From: a virus
IMG/VR virus record: IMGVR_UViG_3300037840_000250
Coordinates: 1-28,405 of that record
Strand: one strand, 5' to 3'
Length of the DNA: 28,405 nt
Part shown: positions 5,767-11,521 of the stretch, piece after piece
How the letters are laid out: the number at the start of each line of letters is the position of its first letter
How positions within the stretch are numbered: the stretch's first letter is position 1
Notes under the pieces: model-generated
Database searches by the model: none
Seen by the model: the letters and a program-made list of their open reading frames with translations, nothing else
What the model was told of the DNA's origin: nothing
Position numbers and translations under genes: made by a program

Positions 5767-6142
5767 GGGCTATAAGACACATCCTTATGTTGATACCGTT
5801 GGAAAAATAACCATTGGTATTGGATACAATCTAACTGATAGGGGGATTTCTGACGATTGGATAATGTCTCAATTTGAAAAAGATATTGATTACTTTTACT
5901 GTCAGCTTAGCTGCTACGACTGGTTTAATAAGCTTAATGAAGACAGACAAACCATCCTGATTGATATGTCTTTTATGGGAATGAAGAAATTATTGGGTTT
6001 CAAAAAAATGATTGCAGCTATTGAAAATGATGATTTTGAAGAGGCTGAAAGACAGATGCTAGATAGTAATTGGGCGCATCAGACTGGTAATAGATCAATA
6101 GAGCTGGCGAACGCAATGAAAACAGGCATTTACACCGTATAA
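5717..6142 (+). CDS. T4-type lysozyme (GH24 endolysin)
   Basis: A 141-residue muramidase. The GH24 catalytic triad pattern is intact: Glu17 in VKHEGYK, Asp26 in YVDTVGK and Thr32 in ITIGIGYNL, with the E-9-D-6-T spacing of T4 lysozyme (E11, D20, T26). GKITIGIGYN is the substrate-cleft loop. No N-terminal membrane or signal segment is seen, so it should wait in the cytoplasm for a holin. AAGGAG at 5705-5710 fixes the start at 5717, not at the TTG 18 bases upstream. The presumed holin is encoded on the opposite strand at 6846-7403. Confidence 0.93.
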   Translation: MIARMKEKVKGSLVKHEGYKTHPYVDTVGKITIGIGYNLTDRGISDDWIMSQFEKDIDYFYCQLSCYDWFNKLNEDRQTILIDMSFMGMKKLLGFKKMIAAIENDDFEEAERQMLDSNWAHQTGNRSIELANAMKTGIYTV

Positions 6143-6170
6143 ACTTAAAGCTAAACTTTAACTTGTTCTA

Positions 6171-6209
6171 TTAACGGTCATGGATGGCTAACTCTCAGGC
6201 GGTCATCCT
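6171..6209 (+). promoter_or_regulatory. Leader resembling those of the scaffold and portal genes
   Basis: The 67 bases between lysozyme and the WGR gene contain GTCATGGA (6177-6184) and CAGGCGGTC (6196-6204). Close copies occur in the same order in the scaffold leader (15301-15308 and 15324-15332). It also holds GGATGGCTAACT (6182-6193), which recurs with one change right before the portal start (13106-13117). GGATG and CATCC can pair around it. The WGR gene lacks a normal Shine-Dalgarno site here. Confidence 0.4.
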
Positions 6210-6422
6210 ATGATTAAGTTCGAAAACAGTGAAAATGGTCGATACTATTATTTATATGTCGTAAAGGATTTATTTAATGCATTGGCTCTCATTACCGTTC
6301 GCGGCGGTCCTCGTAATAATATTCGTAAAAGTAGGTACTTTTGTTCGAGAAAATCAATGCTGCAAGAAATTGAAAAAATTAGCCGCACGCGAATCAAAAG
6401 AGGCTATCGATTGGTTTCATAA
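6210..6422 (+). CDS. Stand-alone WGR-domain protein, 70 residues
   Basis: The whole protein fits one WGR domain: GRYYYLYVVKDLFNALAL (about 10-27), ITVRGGPRNN where R-G-G replaces W-G-R, then a strand KSRYFCS, a helix MLQEIEKISRTRI and the closing KRGYRLVS, matching the family's K-x-x-K-G-Y end. WGR domains bind nucleic acid ends in PARPs and occur as stand-alone proteins in bacteria and phages. The central W-G-R tripeptide itself is not preserved. The last 19 bases overlap convergently with a small - strand gene. The ribosome-binding site is weak (AGGCGG). Confidence 0.62.
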   Translation: MIKFENSENGRYYYLYVVKDLFNALALITVRGGPRNNIRKSRYFCSRKSMLQEIEKISRTRIKRGYRLVS

Positions 6423-6535
6423 ACATTATTAGAAGATTCTATTTCAGATATTATTTTTTCTAATCTTTCATTTGAACTTTTTATTGCTTTATCTATTTCT
6501 TTTTCTAATTCTTTAAAATGACATTCATCTTTCAT
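6404..6535 (-). CDS. Small coiled-coil peptide, 43 residues
   Basis: Reads MKDECHFKELEKEIDKAIKS and continues as a charged helix with heptad-like spacing of I and L to about residue 35. AGG lies ten bases before the ATG at 6533-6535. It follows the tRNA-like region on the same strand and overlaps the WGR gene's 3' end convergently. No family recognised. Similar short acidic/lysine-rich helices are common in phage operons. Support is moderate. Confidence 0.45.
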   Translation of the reverse strand: MKDECHFKELEKEIDKAIKSSNERLEKIISEIESSNNVYETNR

Positions 6536-6552
6536 TTTTTATGACCTAATAA

Positions 6553-6840
6553 TTGAGAATATTCCGGAATTGAACCGGATATGATCTAGTAGTATAAATA
6601 CGGAAACGCTTATCAGGACGCCCCCATCGTTAGAGCCAGTGATTCACACTATATCCGGAATCAAGGAATCGAATGCTCATCTAAAATAGATTCTTAGGGT
6701 TCATAAAATGGAGACTCGAACTCCAGACTTCCCGGATTAAATGTCCAGGCCCTCTAACCATCTGAGGTATTCTATGAACTTTTAAAAGAATTTCTTAACC
6801 TGTTCCTACTGCGTTTCGCCGTCAACGCCGATATTCTCAA
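6553..6840 (-). ncRNA. tRNA-like termini enclosing a second tRNA-like fold (about 288 nt)
   Basis: On the - strand, the 5' end (6840-6831) and 3' end (6562-6553) form a perfect 10-bp stem. Immediately inside the 5' strand is a D-arm-like hairpin (GCGTT/AACGC, 6828-6811, loop GACGGCGA). Directly before the 3' strand is a canonical T-arm: TCCGG, loop TTCAATT, CCGGA (6579-6563). AGTAG (6810-6806) can pair with CTACT (6592-6588) as an anticodon-like stem. The 213 bases between them contain the complete cloverleaf at 6701-6776. It could be a tRNA interrupted in its anticodon loop, a tmRNA-like RNA, or a degenerate tRNA cluster. No group I intron core is recognised. Confidence 0.45.
6701..6776 (-). 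tRNA. tRNA-like gene, tRNA-Asn-like body, unusual anticodon arm (UUU at the anticodon position)
   Basis: A full cloverleaf can be drawn: acceptor CATAGAA/TTTTATG with one G-U, T8-A9, D-stem CCTC/GAGG with loop AGATGGTTA, T-arm TGGAG/CTCCA with loop TTCGAGT, and a 5-base variable loop AAGTC. The anticodon stem has 6 bp (CCTGGA/TCCGGG) and the loop is CATTTAA. UUU therefore sits at the anticodon position, but base 33 is A instead of the nearly invariant U. The anticodon region GGA..TTAATCC resembles bacterial tRNA-Asn. GTT/AAC outside the acceptor would extend that stem to 10 bp. No CCA is encoded. It may be a decoy or a decayed tRNA. Confidence 0.6.
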
Positions 6841-6845
6841 ATAGA

Positions 6846-7403
6846 TTATGACTTACGATCTAATTCGTTTTCAATCTTTTTGTTATTTGAAGTTGATCCG
6901 AAATAATAACCCATTGCCATGACCCAAACGGTAGTTAATGCGCTTATTACAGTTACAATTATTTCTTTATTATCTTCCGGTATACCATGAACGAACAAAT
7001 AGCATAGAGCCATAAATACACCTAAAGTTAAGAGATATGCCAATGTGCTTGCAGTGTAATCTCTCATACCAGCTTTGGCTAAATCAGACTCTCTTTGACG
7101 TGCACTGGCTCTATCTTTGAATTCAGTGAACCTTTGAAGTGAATCATATTTCAATGCGTCATGAGCCATTGCGAGATGTATTTTCTCAATCTCTTCTTTG
7201 TGAGTTGTTTGTATTTCTAATAGTTTAACTGCTGACTGAGGATCAGCTTGAATGCGGGCTAATAAATCATCGGTATCTTGCGAATTTCCACCAAATTTTG
7301 ACGCTATCAGTGAACCAATGGCCACACCCGCTGGCCCACCGATAACACCCCCAAGTAAAGGCGCTGCTTTTGAAATTACTTGAATCAGAGCGTCCATGCT
7401 CAT
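6846..7403 (-). CDS. Three-TM holin (GTA_holin_3TM-like)
   Basis: A 185-residue protein whose order fits the three-TM holin family of gene-transfer agents and podoviruses. It has a glycine-rich hydrophobic N-terminal segment (LLGGVIGGPAGVAIGSLIA), then the helical D-P-x-x-A-V-K-L-L-E block and E-F-K-D-R-A-S-A-R-Q-R-E-S-D. Two C-terminal membrane helices follow, STLAYLLTLGVFMALCYLFV and IIVTVISALTTVWVMAMGYYFG. GGAGG eight bases upstream fixes the ATG at 7401-7403; an in-frame TTG five codons upstream lacks such a site. It would open the membrane for the lysozyme encoded at 5717-6142 on the other strand. Confidence 0.8.
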   Translation of the reverse strand: MSMDALIQVISKAAPLLGGVIGGPAGVAIGSLIASKFGGNSQDTDDLLARIQADPQSAVKLLEIQTTHKEEIEKIHLAMAHDALKYDSLQRFTEFKDRASARQRESDLAKAGMRDYTASTLAYLLTLGVFMALCYLFVHGIPEDNKEIIVTVISALTTVWVMAMGYYFGSTSNNKKIENELDRKS

Positions 7404-7449
7404 GATTAAATCCTCCAAGTTGATAAGAGGACTTTAACATATTTTTTTA

Positions 7450-7611
7450 CTATATGTTCTTCCTAGAAAAACGTGAAAAAAATTCTTGGCATAAATCACA
7501 CACATCTTCTTTGAATTTTATGCCATAAAATAAAGTGTATCTTTTGCATTTTGAACACTGTTTTCCATCATTTGAATTATAATCATCTTGTGAATTTTCA
7601 TAATCATTCAT
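7450..7611 (-). CDS. Small zinc-ribbon protein, 53 residues
   Basis: Begins MNDYENSQDDYNSNDGKQCS. CSKC (19-22) and CDLC (38-41) form two CxxC knuckles 15 residues apart, a typical zinc ribbon, followed by a basic aromatic tail (EFFSRFSRKNI). AGGAGAATAAAG precedes the ATG at 7609-7611. It is the first gene after the leftward promoter at 7664-7692 and precedes the holin. A regulator of the lysis operon is possible, but nothing proves it. Confidence 0.68.
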   Translation of the reverse strand: MNDYENSQDDYNSNDGKQCSKCKRYTLFYGIKFKEDVCDLCQEFFSRFSRKNI

Positions 7612-7663
7612 CTTTATTCTCCTAAAGGTTTTTGGTTTGTGCGATCTCTAAATCACAATAATA

Positions 7664-7692
7664 ATTCTATCCTATGTGTACATATGTATCAA
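7664..7692 (-). promoter_or_regulatory. Leftward promoter of the holin/tRNA-like operon with TACATATGTA operator
   Basis: On the - strand TTGATA (7687-7692) and TAGAAT (7664-7669) lie 17 bases apart. The perfect palindrome TACATATGTA (7679-7688) overlaps the -35 hexamer and spacer. It differs by one base from TACAAATGTA at the early promoter (3430-3439), which suggests one repressor for both. Confidence 0.65.
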
Positions 7693-7703
7693 CAATATTC
7701 TTC

Positions 7704-7732
7704 TTGAGAAATTACTTTAACAAGTTCATAAT
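7704..7732 (+). promoter_or_regulatory. Rightward promoter before the small terminase gene
   Basis: TTGAGA (7704-7709) and CATAAT (7727-7732) are 17 bases apart, about 20 bases before the small terminase ribosome-binding site. It is divergent from the leftward promoter at 7664-7692, with only 11 bases between the two -35 boxes. It is a plausible late promoter for packaging and structural genes. Confidence 0.55.
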
Positions 7733-7759
7733 TAGGACAACATTGCAAAGGAGTTGCAA

Positions 7760-8179
7760 ATGGAAATCAAACCCGGGAAGGATCCCTACACCCCTCGCAA
7801 AGTCAACCAAGAACGAATAGATCAGATTCTATATTGGATAAAGCAAGGTTCTCCAATCAAGTATGCTGCTGAATCCAATGGAATAACAAAAACCCATTTT
7901 TATAATCTTGTTAAGCAAGGTCTATGTGATATGGACCATGATATTCATGATTCTATTCATGCACGTTTAGTTAACTCTCTCAGGTCCATTGAGCGAGATG
8001 ATGTTATTAGTTGCTTATATGATATTAGGCATAATGACAAAGGTCATAAAGGTGCTGAATGGATACTCGAGCATAAATATTGGCGTGAATTTGGTGGAAA
8101 TGCCCAGATAAAAGAATTGTCTGACGATATTGAGAAATTGAAACAGGGTAAATTGGAAGTTGAAAATGACCAAGTCTGA
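7760..8179 (+). CDS. Terminase small subunit
   Basis: A 139-residue protein with an N-terminal helix-turn-helix (about residues 15-50: ERIDQILYWIKQGSPIKYAA, then GITKTHFYNLVKQG) and a helical C-terminus containing KGAEWILEHKYWREFGG, the block usual in phage small terminases, followed by a coiled coil (IKELSDDIEKLKQGKLE). It would recognise the packaging site and load the large subunit. AAGGAG (7748-7753) sets the ATG at 7760, not the TTG at 7754. It is the first gene of the rightward structural operon. The large subunit gene lies 1.4 kb downstream, after seven small genes. Confidence 0.85.
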   Translation: MEIKPGKDPYTPRKVNQERIDQILYWIKQGSPIKYAAESNGITKTHFYNLVKQGLCDMDHDIHDSIHARLVNSLRSIERDDVISCLYDIRHNDKGHKGAEWILEHKYWREFGGNAQIKELSDDIEKLKQGKLEVENDQV

Positions 8180-8423
8180 TGAAGAAAAAATTATCGATAC
8201 ATTAGATAGAATGAATTTATTCGATCTAATAAATGATTTTTTGATATGCATCGATCGTTTAATGAATAACATTGGATTCAAAGATAAAGAGTTATTTGTT
8301 CACGGTAACATTTCACTTATCCTCAATGGAGAAATAGGTGATAGGTTTGAAATTACAACTAATGGAGAAGGATTTATTAGCTATGGAAAAGAAACCAAAG
8401 AAGTGGATTCAAGGTGCAATTAA
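8166..8423 (+). CDS. Hypothetical protein, 85 residues
   Basis: Begins MTKSDEEKIIDTLDRMNLFD, with the start overlapping the small terminase end by 14 bases; GGAAG lies six bases upstream. The middle contains a hydrophobic helix (DLINDFLICIDRLMNNIGF) and the second half two beta-like segments (ISLILNGEIGDRFEITT). No family recognised. Overlaps the next gene by 41 bases. Confidence 0.6.
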   Translation: MTKSDEEKIIDTLDRMNLFDLINDFLICIDRLMNNIGFKDKELFVHGNISLILNGEIGDRFEITTNGEGFISYGKETKEVDSRCN

Positions 8424-8571
8424 ACATCCTGGTGCTTTGCATAAAGAACTGAAAGTACCAATGGATAAAAAGATACCAGAAAAGAAATTAGAGAAAGCTG
8501 AGCATTCAGATAATCCTAAATTGGCTAAGCGTGCTCGATTGGCCAAGACATTGAGAGGAATGCGTAAGTGA
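8383..8571 (+). CDS. Small basic phage protein (KWIQGAIKHPGALHK type), 62 residues
   Basis: Begins MEKKPKKWIQGAIKHPGALH, then KIPEKKLEKAEHS and a basic end (AKRARLAKTLRGMRK). The W-I-x-x-A-I-K-x-P-G-A-L block followed by K-I-P is a pattern I know from small phage proteins of unknown function encoded near structural genes. Strongly positively charged, so a DNA or nucleoprotein contact is possible. AAGGA lies 11 bases before the chosen ATG; an upstream in-frame ATG at 8338 lacks a good site. Confidence 0.68.
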   Translation: MEKKPKKWIQGAIKHPGALHKELKVPMDKKIPEKKLEKAEHSDNPKLAKRARLAKTLRGMRK

Positions 8572-8765
8572 ATAAGACGGATTCAGTATTATTTGAAGAA
8601 GCAATGGATCGTTTACAAGATACAATTTCACTTATTTCTAATTTGAATGATCCGATTAGTTCAATACTTAGGGTAAATATAACTTCTGCTTTTAATTATG
8701 CAAGATTGTTGCAAGAAAAGAATCTTAATCCAATAGATGATAAAGAGGGTAAAGATGCATCTTAA
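8568..8765 (+). CDS. Hypothetical protein, 65 residues
   Basis: Starts with GTG overlapping the preceding stop (GTGA), behind GAGAGGAATGCGTAA. Reads MNKTDSVLFEEAMDRLQDTI and is predicted to be two helices (LFEEAMDRLQDTISLISNL and ISSILRVNITSAFNYARLLQEK). No family recognised. The translational coupling supports expression. Confidence 0.6.
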   Translation: MNKTDSVLFEEAMDRLQDTISLISNLNDPISSILRVNITSAFNYARLLQEKNLNPIDDKEGKDAS

Positions 8766-8913
8766 TATTGATCATCATATGAATAGCGAAGGAACAGAAG
8801 TGTTTACAATCGAACTTGCTGATTTCAGATATGGCGATGACGTTGATAAGTTCTGCAAGAAGTTAGAAAAGGCATTGAATGATTTAATGATTGGAAGAGG
8901 TAATAGAAAATGA
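8755..8913 (+). CDS. Hypothetical protein, 52 residues
   Basis: Short frame MHLNIDHHMNSEGTEVFTIE ending in a charged helix (DKFCKKLEKALNDLMIG). GAGGGTAAAG precedes the ATG. The start overlaps the previous gene by 11 bases and the stop overlaps the next ATG in an ATGA. No family recognised. Confidence 0.6.
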   Translation: MHLNIDHHMNSEGTEVFTIELADFRYGDDVDKFCKKLEKALNDLMIGRGNRK

Positions 8914-9095
8914 ATAAAGAAGAAAACGGAAACCAAGATGTCGGTGCAACTGCATTTGATTATCCAAATAGCATGAATCCAAAACCTATTAAACAACCTT
9001 ATATCACCAATATGAAAGTTCCACATCCAACCAATTCAACTGCCAAGATTACCAATGGAATGAAGGTAATGTGTGAAACAATGAAAGGAAAATAG
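8910..9095 (+). CDS. Hypothetical proline/asparagine-rich protein, 61 residues
   Basis: Reads MNKEENGNQDVGATAFDYPN and stays rich in N, P, T and K with no hydrophobic core, so it is probably disordered. GAAGAGG precedes the ATG, which overlaps the previous stop. The next gene begins directly after its stop. It may be a virion or assembly accessory, but nothing in the sequence shows this. Confidence 0.58.
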   Translation: MNKEENGNQDVGATAFDYPNSMNPKPIKQPYITNMKVPHPTNSTAKITNGMKVMCETMKGK

Positions 9096-9449
9096 ATGGG
9101 AAAGAATCAATCCAATGTATTCAATGTCAGTGACTTGAACGGTGGAAATCACCACGATGGAAGTAGATTATTTATTGCATCGGTTTTGAAACAATGTGTT
9201 GCGGATATTTTGGCAGCACCAAGAGCCAGTCCTGATATATCAATGAAATACCGTTTGGATTCTAAGATGAATCACAGTGCGTCTGCTAAGCGATTCATTG
9301 ATAAGAACAACGATCAATTTGTTTACATATGTAATCTTCTTGGTTACGAAGCAGAATGGGTTGAAAGAAAGATGTGGAAGAAAATAAATTACATGCTTGC
9401 AAACCCTCATTTAAGTAAGGGATTTAAAGATGATGTGCAAGAAGTGTAA
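9096..9449 (+). CDS. Hypothetical phage protein, 117 residues
   Basis: AAAGGAAAATAG precedes the ATG, which abuts the previous stop. After an N-terminal G-G-N-H-H-D-G stretch there is a helical domain: SRLFIASVLKQCVADIL (about 23-39), RFIDKNNDQFVYICNLLGYEAEWVERKMWK (about 66-95). The F-x-x-V/I-C-x-x-x-G-x-x-x-x-W-V pattern resembles small proteins encoded near the terminase genes of other phages, whose role is unknown. The 3' end overlaps the NrdR-like gene by 20 bases. Confidence 0.62.
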   Translation: MGKNQSNVFNVSDLNGGNHHDGSRLFIASVLKQCVADILAAPRASPDISMKYRLDSKMNHSASAKRFIDKNNDQFVYICNLLGYEAEWVERKMWKKINYMLANPHLSKGFKDDVQEV

Positions 9450-9606
9450 CTATCCTCATAGTAGTGTCGTTTGGTCTAGAAATGATGATATTAATGTTAT
9501 TTCTAGAAGACGTGAATGCAAACGATGTGGTGAAAGATTCACAACAATTGAGAACTTCAAAGAAGCAATGAACGATAGACAATATTTTATGGAAATTGGC
9601 AAATGA
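9430..9606 (+). CDS. Stand-alone NrdR-like zinc-ribbon protein, 58 residues
   Basis: Begins MMCKKCNYPHSSVVWSRND. CKKC and CKRC form the metal knuckles, and RRRECKRCGERFTTIE closely matches the N-terminal zinc ribbon of bacterial NrdR (R-R-R-E-C-x-x-C-x-x-R-F-T-T), the repressor of ribonucleotide reductase genes. NrdR also has an ATP-cone of about 100 residues, which is absent here. The ribbon is therefore alone, probably still able to contact DNA. Two adjacent in-frame ATGs (9430 and 9433) make the exact start uncertain. The stop overlaps the large terminase start. Confidence 0.78.
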   Translation: MMCKKCNYPHSSVVWSRNDDINVISRRRECKRCGERFTTIENFKEAMNDRQYFMEIGK

Positions 9607-11156
9607 CTTCATTGGCCGACTGCCGGAATAGATTTAATCTCATAAAAAGTTCAATAGGAATGGCTAATAACCAACATATTTATTTCAAGGGAAAGGAAAC
9701 GATTTTATATGGACGTGAGAAGAACAAAATATACATTCCTAGTAAGACTGGTGAAGTGTTCCATACTTCTGACCACTTTGTTAATCTCATCATGGGCCCT
9801 TTCGGAAGTGGCAAGACTACAATCTGCCTTCACCACATTGTCCGAGCAGCTTGTGCAATGCCAGTATGGAGTAACGGTCGTCGAAGATCCCGATGCATCA
9901 TCATACGAAATACTTCGGGCGAACTATATTCAACAACCCTCAGATCATGGCTCAGTTGGTTTGATGAGTTAGGTGATATTAAAAAGAGACAAAAACCATT
10001 ATTGACTTATGAACACACTTTCAATGATGGAAAAGGTGTTGTTGAACTTGAATTGATATTCATTGCATTAGACAGAGAAGAAGATCTTCGTAAACTAAAA
10101 TCATTGGAGGCAACCTTTGCGTACATCAATGAACTTTCTGAAGTCCCTCAAGGTGTCTTATCTGTACTTAAAGGACGCCTTAACCATCGCTATCCTTCCC
10201 CTTCGTTTTGCAGTGAACCTTATTGGAGTGGGATTGTATGTGATACTAATCCGCCTGATGTCGATCATTGGATTTACAAAGCTTTCGAAACCGAAGGAAT
10301 AGAATCCTATCGAATGTTTAAACAACCTCCAGGGTTAATTGATAATGATGGTGAATGGAAACAAAATATAGAATGTGACAATTATGAACATCTTGCTAAG
10401 GACTATTACACTTTATTAGCACAAGGACAGACGCGTGATTTTGTTAAGGTATTTTGTCTTGGAGAATATGGGTCTGTTGGAAGTGGTAAACGTGTTTATC
10501 CTGAATTTAATTCTGATGTTCATGCAGTTGAGAAAATAGAAATACTTCAAGGTGAACCTATTCATCTTGGATGGGATTTTGGGCTTACACCAGCTTGTAT
10601 TGTCATACAGGTTTCATCAAGAGGTCAGATGAGAGTTCTTAAAGAATACCAAGGTGAAGATATGGGAATACGTACTTTTGTCCAAAGTATTGTAATGCCA
10701 TCACTTCAAAAGGATTTTCCATATTGCAAGATAGGCGATTCATTTGGTGATCCATCTGGAATGGCTGGTGATACCATCATGGAAGAATTGAGTTGCATTG
10801 GTGAACTTAATTCACTTGGTATTAATACTAATCCTGCCAATACAAATGACCTAGACCCAAGAATAAGTTCAGTTAAATATTTTCTTAATACAATGATCGA
10901 TGGAAAACCAGCATTCATTGTTTCACGAGAAGGTTGTCCAGGATTGATAAAAGGATTTATCAAGGACTACATGTATAAAAGAGTTTCGGTTTCAGGAGAA
11001 GAAAGATACAAGGATGTTCCATTTAAAAATATGTCATCTCATAAACATGATGCGCTTCAATATATTTCACTTAACTTTGCGGCTAGTCGAATACTTGAGA
11101 ATAAGGCCCCTGTTAATCGGGTTGATATGTATAATCCTGTGATGAGGTTATTTTAA
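9603..11156 (+). CDS. Terminase large subunit
   Basis: A 517-residue packaging motor. Walker A is GPFGSGKT at residues 65-72. The Walker B-like segment is ATFAYINELSEVP (about 172-184), with Asn-Glu in place of Asp-Glu. The C-terminal RNase H-like nuclease shows HLGWDFGLTPACIVIQ (first Asp near 325), GDSFGDPSGM (about 378-387) and SSHKHDALQYI (about 478-488), which supply the acidic metal ligands in the expected order. Length is close to P22 gp2. The ATG overlaps the NrdR-like stop, and the end overlaps the next ATG by one base. Confidence 0.95.
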   Translation: MTSLADCRNRFNLIKSSIGMANNQHIYFKGKETILYGREKNKIYIPSKTGEVFHTSDHFVNLIMGPFGSGKTTICLHHIVRAACAMPVWSNGRRRSRCIIIRNTSGELYSTTLRSWLSWFDELGDIKKRQKPLLTYEHTFNDGKGVVELELIFIALDREEDLRKLKSLEATFAYINELSEVPQGVLSVLKGRLNHRYPSPSFCSEPYWSGIVCDTNPPDVDHWIYKAFETEGIESYRMFKQPPGLIDNDGEWKQNIECDNYEHLAKDYYTLLAQGQTRDFVKVFCLGEYGSVGSGKRVYPEFNSDVHAVEKIEILQGEPIHLGWDFGLTPACIVIQVSSRGQMRVLKEYQGEDMGIRTFVQSIVMPSLQKDFPYCKIGDSFGDPSGMAGDTIMEELSCIGELNSLGINTNPANTNDLDPRISSVKYFLNTMIDGKPAFIVSREGCPGLIKGFIKDYMYKRVSVSGEERYKDVPFKNMSSHKHDALQYISLNFAASRILENKAPVNRVDMYNPVMRLF

Positions 11157-11521
11157 TGGAAAAATGTTGTTGGAAATGTGGAGAAGAAATAGGTTTATAT
11201 GAGTGTAAAAAATGTAATACCTTATCAATTAAAGAAAAAGAAATAATAAAAACATGGATTGATGATCCAAGTGAGAAAAAATCCGAAGGGTGGCTTCCTT
11301 TAATTTATAATCACTATTCTGATGGAAGGCATTGGATTAAAGCAGAATGTAGATTCGATGGTTTTGTTTCTTTAATCAATGCATTTAATACTCCATTTCC
11401 AAAAGATAATGATAATGGAGATATGCAGGAAATTCATATTTGTCATATTGATGAGTTAATAAAAGAATTAACTTTACTAAAAGAAGTGGCTAAAAAACAT
11501 TTTGGAGATGATTGGAAATGA
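11156..11521 (+). CDS. Zinc-ribbon-containing hypothetical protein, 121 residues
   Basis: Begins MEKCCWKCGEEIGLYECKKC: CWKC and CKKC form a compact zinc ribbon in the first 20 residues. A second region (about 40-120) contains SEGWLPLIYNHYSDGRHWIK and ends in helices (IDELIKELTLLKEVAKKHFG). The ribbon is followed by an unrecognised domain. The start overlaps the terminase stop (TAATGG), so it is translationally coupled. This gene and those up to 12592 are notably richer in A+T than the structural genes. Confidence 0.66.
   Translation: MEKCCWKCGEEIGLYECKKCNTLSIKEKEIIKTWIDDPSEKKSEGWLPLIYNHYSDGRHWIKAECRFDGFVSLINAFNTPFPKDNDNGDMQEIHICHIDELIKELTLLKEVAKKHFGDDWK

Noticed and set aside
6590-6700. A third tRNA using the T-arm at 6563-6579 with a nearby 5' half
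   Set aside because: The only nearby 5' strand (AGAATCT near 6697) leaves a mismatch, no D-arm and a length of about 143 nt. Pairing with the distant 5' strand at 6831-6840 is perfect instead.
6553-6840. Group I intron or ordinary tmRNA at the tRNA-like region
   Set aside because: No recognisable P/Q/R/S core of a group I intron in a workable order, and no convincing tag reading frame ending in an Ala-Ala motif. The GGCGTTGAC near the 5' end only loosely recalls the tmRNA D-domain. I kept the neutral description.
9324-9333. Another TACATATGTA palindrome
   Set aside because: Inside the coding sequence of the 117-residue protein with no promoter around it; expected by chance in AT-rich DNA.
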